NCBI RefSeq assembly: GCF_044344315.1
Contig: NZ_JBIJDC010000029.1
Location: forward strand, 1 to 44,436
Direction: 5' to 3'
Length of the DNA: 44,436 nt
Source of the DNA: Zoogloea sp044344315
GTDB taxonomy: Bacteria > Pseudomonadota > Gammaproteobacteria > Burkholderiales > Rhodocyclaceae
Part shown: positions 43,604 through 44,436 of the stretch, in pieces
Layout: the number at the start of each line of letters is the position of its first letter
Position numbering within the stretch: position 1 is the stretch's first letter
Notes under the pieces: generated by a model
Seen by the model: the letters and a program-made list of their open reading frames with translations, nothing else
Databases searched by the model: none
What the model was told of the DNA's origin: nothing
Position numbers and translations under genes: made by a program

Positions 43604-43841
43604 TATAATCATTTGATCCGAAAACCGGAGTACTTCGGCATGTCCGGGCTGCTGCGGTGTCAGGATCGTCTTTTCCTGCCTCTGGTCAATGGTGGCCAGA
43701 TGCATGAAGAACGGAGCGGTGTGTGCGCTGGACGAGGGAGAACGGCGTACTGCATCGCGGAGCACGGGTGTGCTCCGAAGAGTCCCATCAACCAAGCGTG
43801 AGCGGCCTTTAAAAGGCCAAGACTTCGATCGAAGGGCAACC
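43604..43841 (+). promoter_or_regulatory. Promoter and long structured leader of sucC
   Basis: TATAAT (43604-43609) is a perfect -10 box with no clear -35. From there to the sucC ATG are about 230 bases. The leader holds GGAGCAC/GTGCTCC (43759-43765, 43770-43776), a perfect 7-bp stem with a 4-base loop, and GGCCTTT/AAAGGCC (43804-43818), a palindrome 23 bases before the start codon. It also holds an imperfect palindrome around AGTACT near 43630. AAGGG lies before the ATG as ribosome-binding site. Such a long structured leader may be a regulatory RNA; this is inferred. Confidence 0.5.
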
Positions 43842-44436
43842 ATGAAAATTCACGAATATCAGGGCAAGGAAATCCTGAGAAAATTTGGCGTCACGACGCC
43901 GCGCGGCGTGCCGTGCTTCTCAGTCGATGAGGCAGTCAAGGCAGCGGAAACGCTGGGCGGCAAGGTCTGGGTCGTCAAGGCCCAGATTCACGCCGGCGGC
44001 CGTGGCAAGGGCGGTGGCGTCAAGGTCGCCAAGTCCCTGGACGAAGTGCGCCAGTACGCCGGGCAGATCCTCGGCATGCAACTGGTCACCCACCAGACCG
44101 GCCCCGAAGGCCAGAAGGTGCGTCGCCTGCTTATCGAGGAAGGCGCCGACATCAAGAAGGAATACTACGTTGCCGCGCTGACCGACCGCGCCACGCAGAA
44201 GGTCGCCATGATGGCCTCCAGCGAAGGCGGTATGGACATCGAGGAAGTCGCTCACTCCACCCCCGAGAAGATCCTCAAGGTCTTCGTTGATCCGGCCGTC
44301 GGCCTGACTGACGAACAAGCCCTGTATCTCTCCAACGGTATCGGCGTTCCCGAAGGCTCCACCGCCCAGGCTGTGGACACCCTCAAGAAGCTGTATGCCA
44401 CGTACATGGAAACCGATTGCTCCCTGGCGGAAATCA
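43842..44436 (+). CDS. sucC: Succinyl-CoA synthetase beta subunit (3' end cut by window)
   Basis: 198 codons are present, about half of the usual 386-390. The start MKIHEYQGKEILRKFGV is the strict family signature, and the ATP-grasp region VVKAQIHAGGRGKGGGVKV is clear. SucC with SucD makes succinate and ATP or GTP from succinyl-CoA in the TCA cycle. sucD is expected directly downstream. Codon choice is more biased than in its neighbours, as for a highly expressed gene. Confidence 0.96.
   Translation, partial: MKIHEYQGKEILRKFGVTTPRGVPCFSVDEAVKAAETLGGKVWVVKAQIHAGGRGKGGGVKVAKSLDEVRQYAGQILGMQLVTHQTGPEGQKVRRLLIEEGADIKKEYYVAALTDRATQKVAMMASSEGGMDIEEVAHSTPEKILKVFVDPAVGLTDEQALYLSNGIGVPEGSTAQAVDTLKKLYATYMETDCSLAEI

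Noticed and set aside
43613..43801. 62-codon open frame in the sucC leader
   Set aside because: No plausible ribosome-binding site or family; it overlaps hairpins, so the region is better read as leader RNA.

Overview
The window is GC-rich chromosomal DNA (roughly 65% G+C by eye) from a Gram-negative, motile, pilus-bearing proteobacterium. The gene set (FimV, an AlgW/DegS-like protease beside a Nif3-like protein, SlyX, DUF2889, a split YeeE/YedE pair, CheB-CheR-PAS fusions, sucC) best fits a betaproteobacterium, probably of the Rhodocyclales. That placement is an inference from gene content.

Left edge (1-1029): the last part of what looks like a Mu-like transposable prophage. A partial Com-like zinc-finger gene overlaps a D12-class DNA adenine methylase gene, followed by a 106-bp non-coding end that stops in ...TTACA. 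This matches the com-mom layout at the right end of phage Mu, with an adenine methylase in place of mom. The prophage seems to have inserted into the 3' part of an flgT-like flagellar gene. The next gene upstream is an flgP-like lipoprotein with a good sigma-28 promoter.

2.8-13.9 kb: mostly housekeeping and conserved hypothetical genes. These are a DUF4124 protein, a three-gene overlapping operon (DUF1415, methyltransferase, unknown membrane-anchored protein), RbgA/YlqF GTPase, an RlmI-like rRNA methyltransferase, and an MscS channel with a cyclic-nucleotide-binding domain. They are followed by an operon (transglutaminase-like, small four-Cys protein, thioredoxin-like, HIT hydrolase), a membrane-anchored unknown, and RlhA (U32 family).

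13.9-22.5 kb: SlyX, a membrane class III adenylate cyclase, a three-gene pseudopilin-like cassette, a diguanylate cyclase, and a NarX/NarL-type kinase-regulator pair. Then come tRNA-Thr(TGT) and initiator tRNA-Met(CAT), with hairpins, one good promoter and one strong terminator.

22.7-31.9 kb: signalling and transport. A Crp-like protein with a C-terminal PAS domain converges on a CheB-CheR-PAS fusion and its overlapping histidine kinase. Then a SLC13/TrkA-C transporter, DUF3820, a luciferase-like monooxygenase and an HD-GYP protein. Together with the diguanylate cyclase and the adenylate cyclase, the region carries c-di-GMP and cAMP signalling genes.

32.2-44.4 kb: the YeeE/YedE pair, Epd/GAPDH, a BIME-like inverted repeat, 2,4-dienoyl-CoA reductase FadH, an MFS transporter divergent from a LysR regulator, a DegS/AlgW-like protease divergent from a Nif3-like protein, FimV and DUF2889. 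Last is sucC (cut by the window end) behind a leader of about 230 nt with hairpins. Many long open frames antisense to real genes exist because of the high GC content and were discarded.
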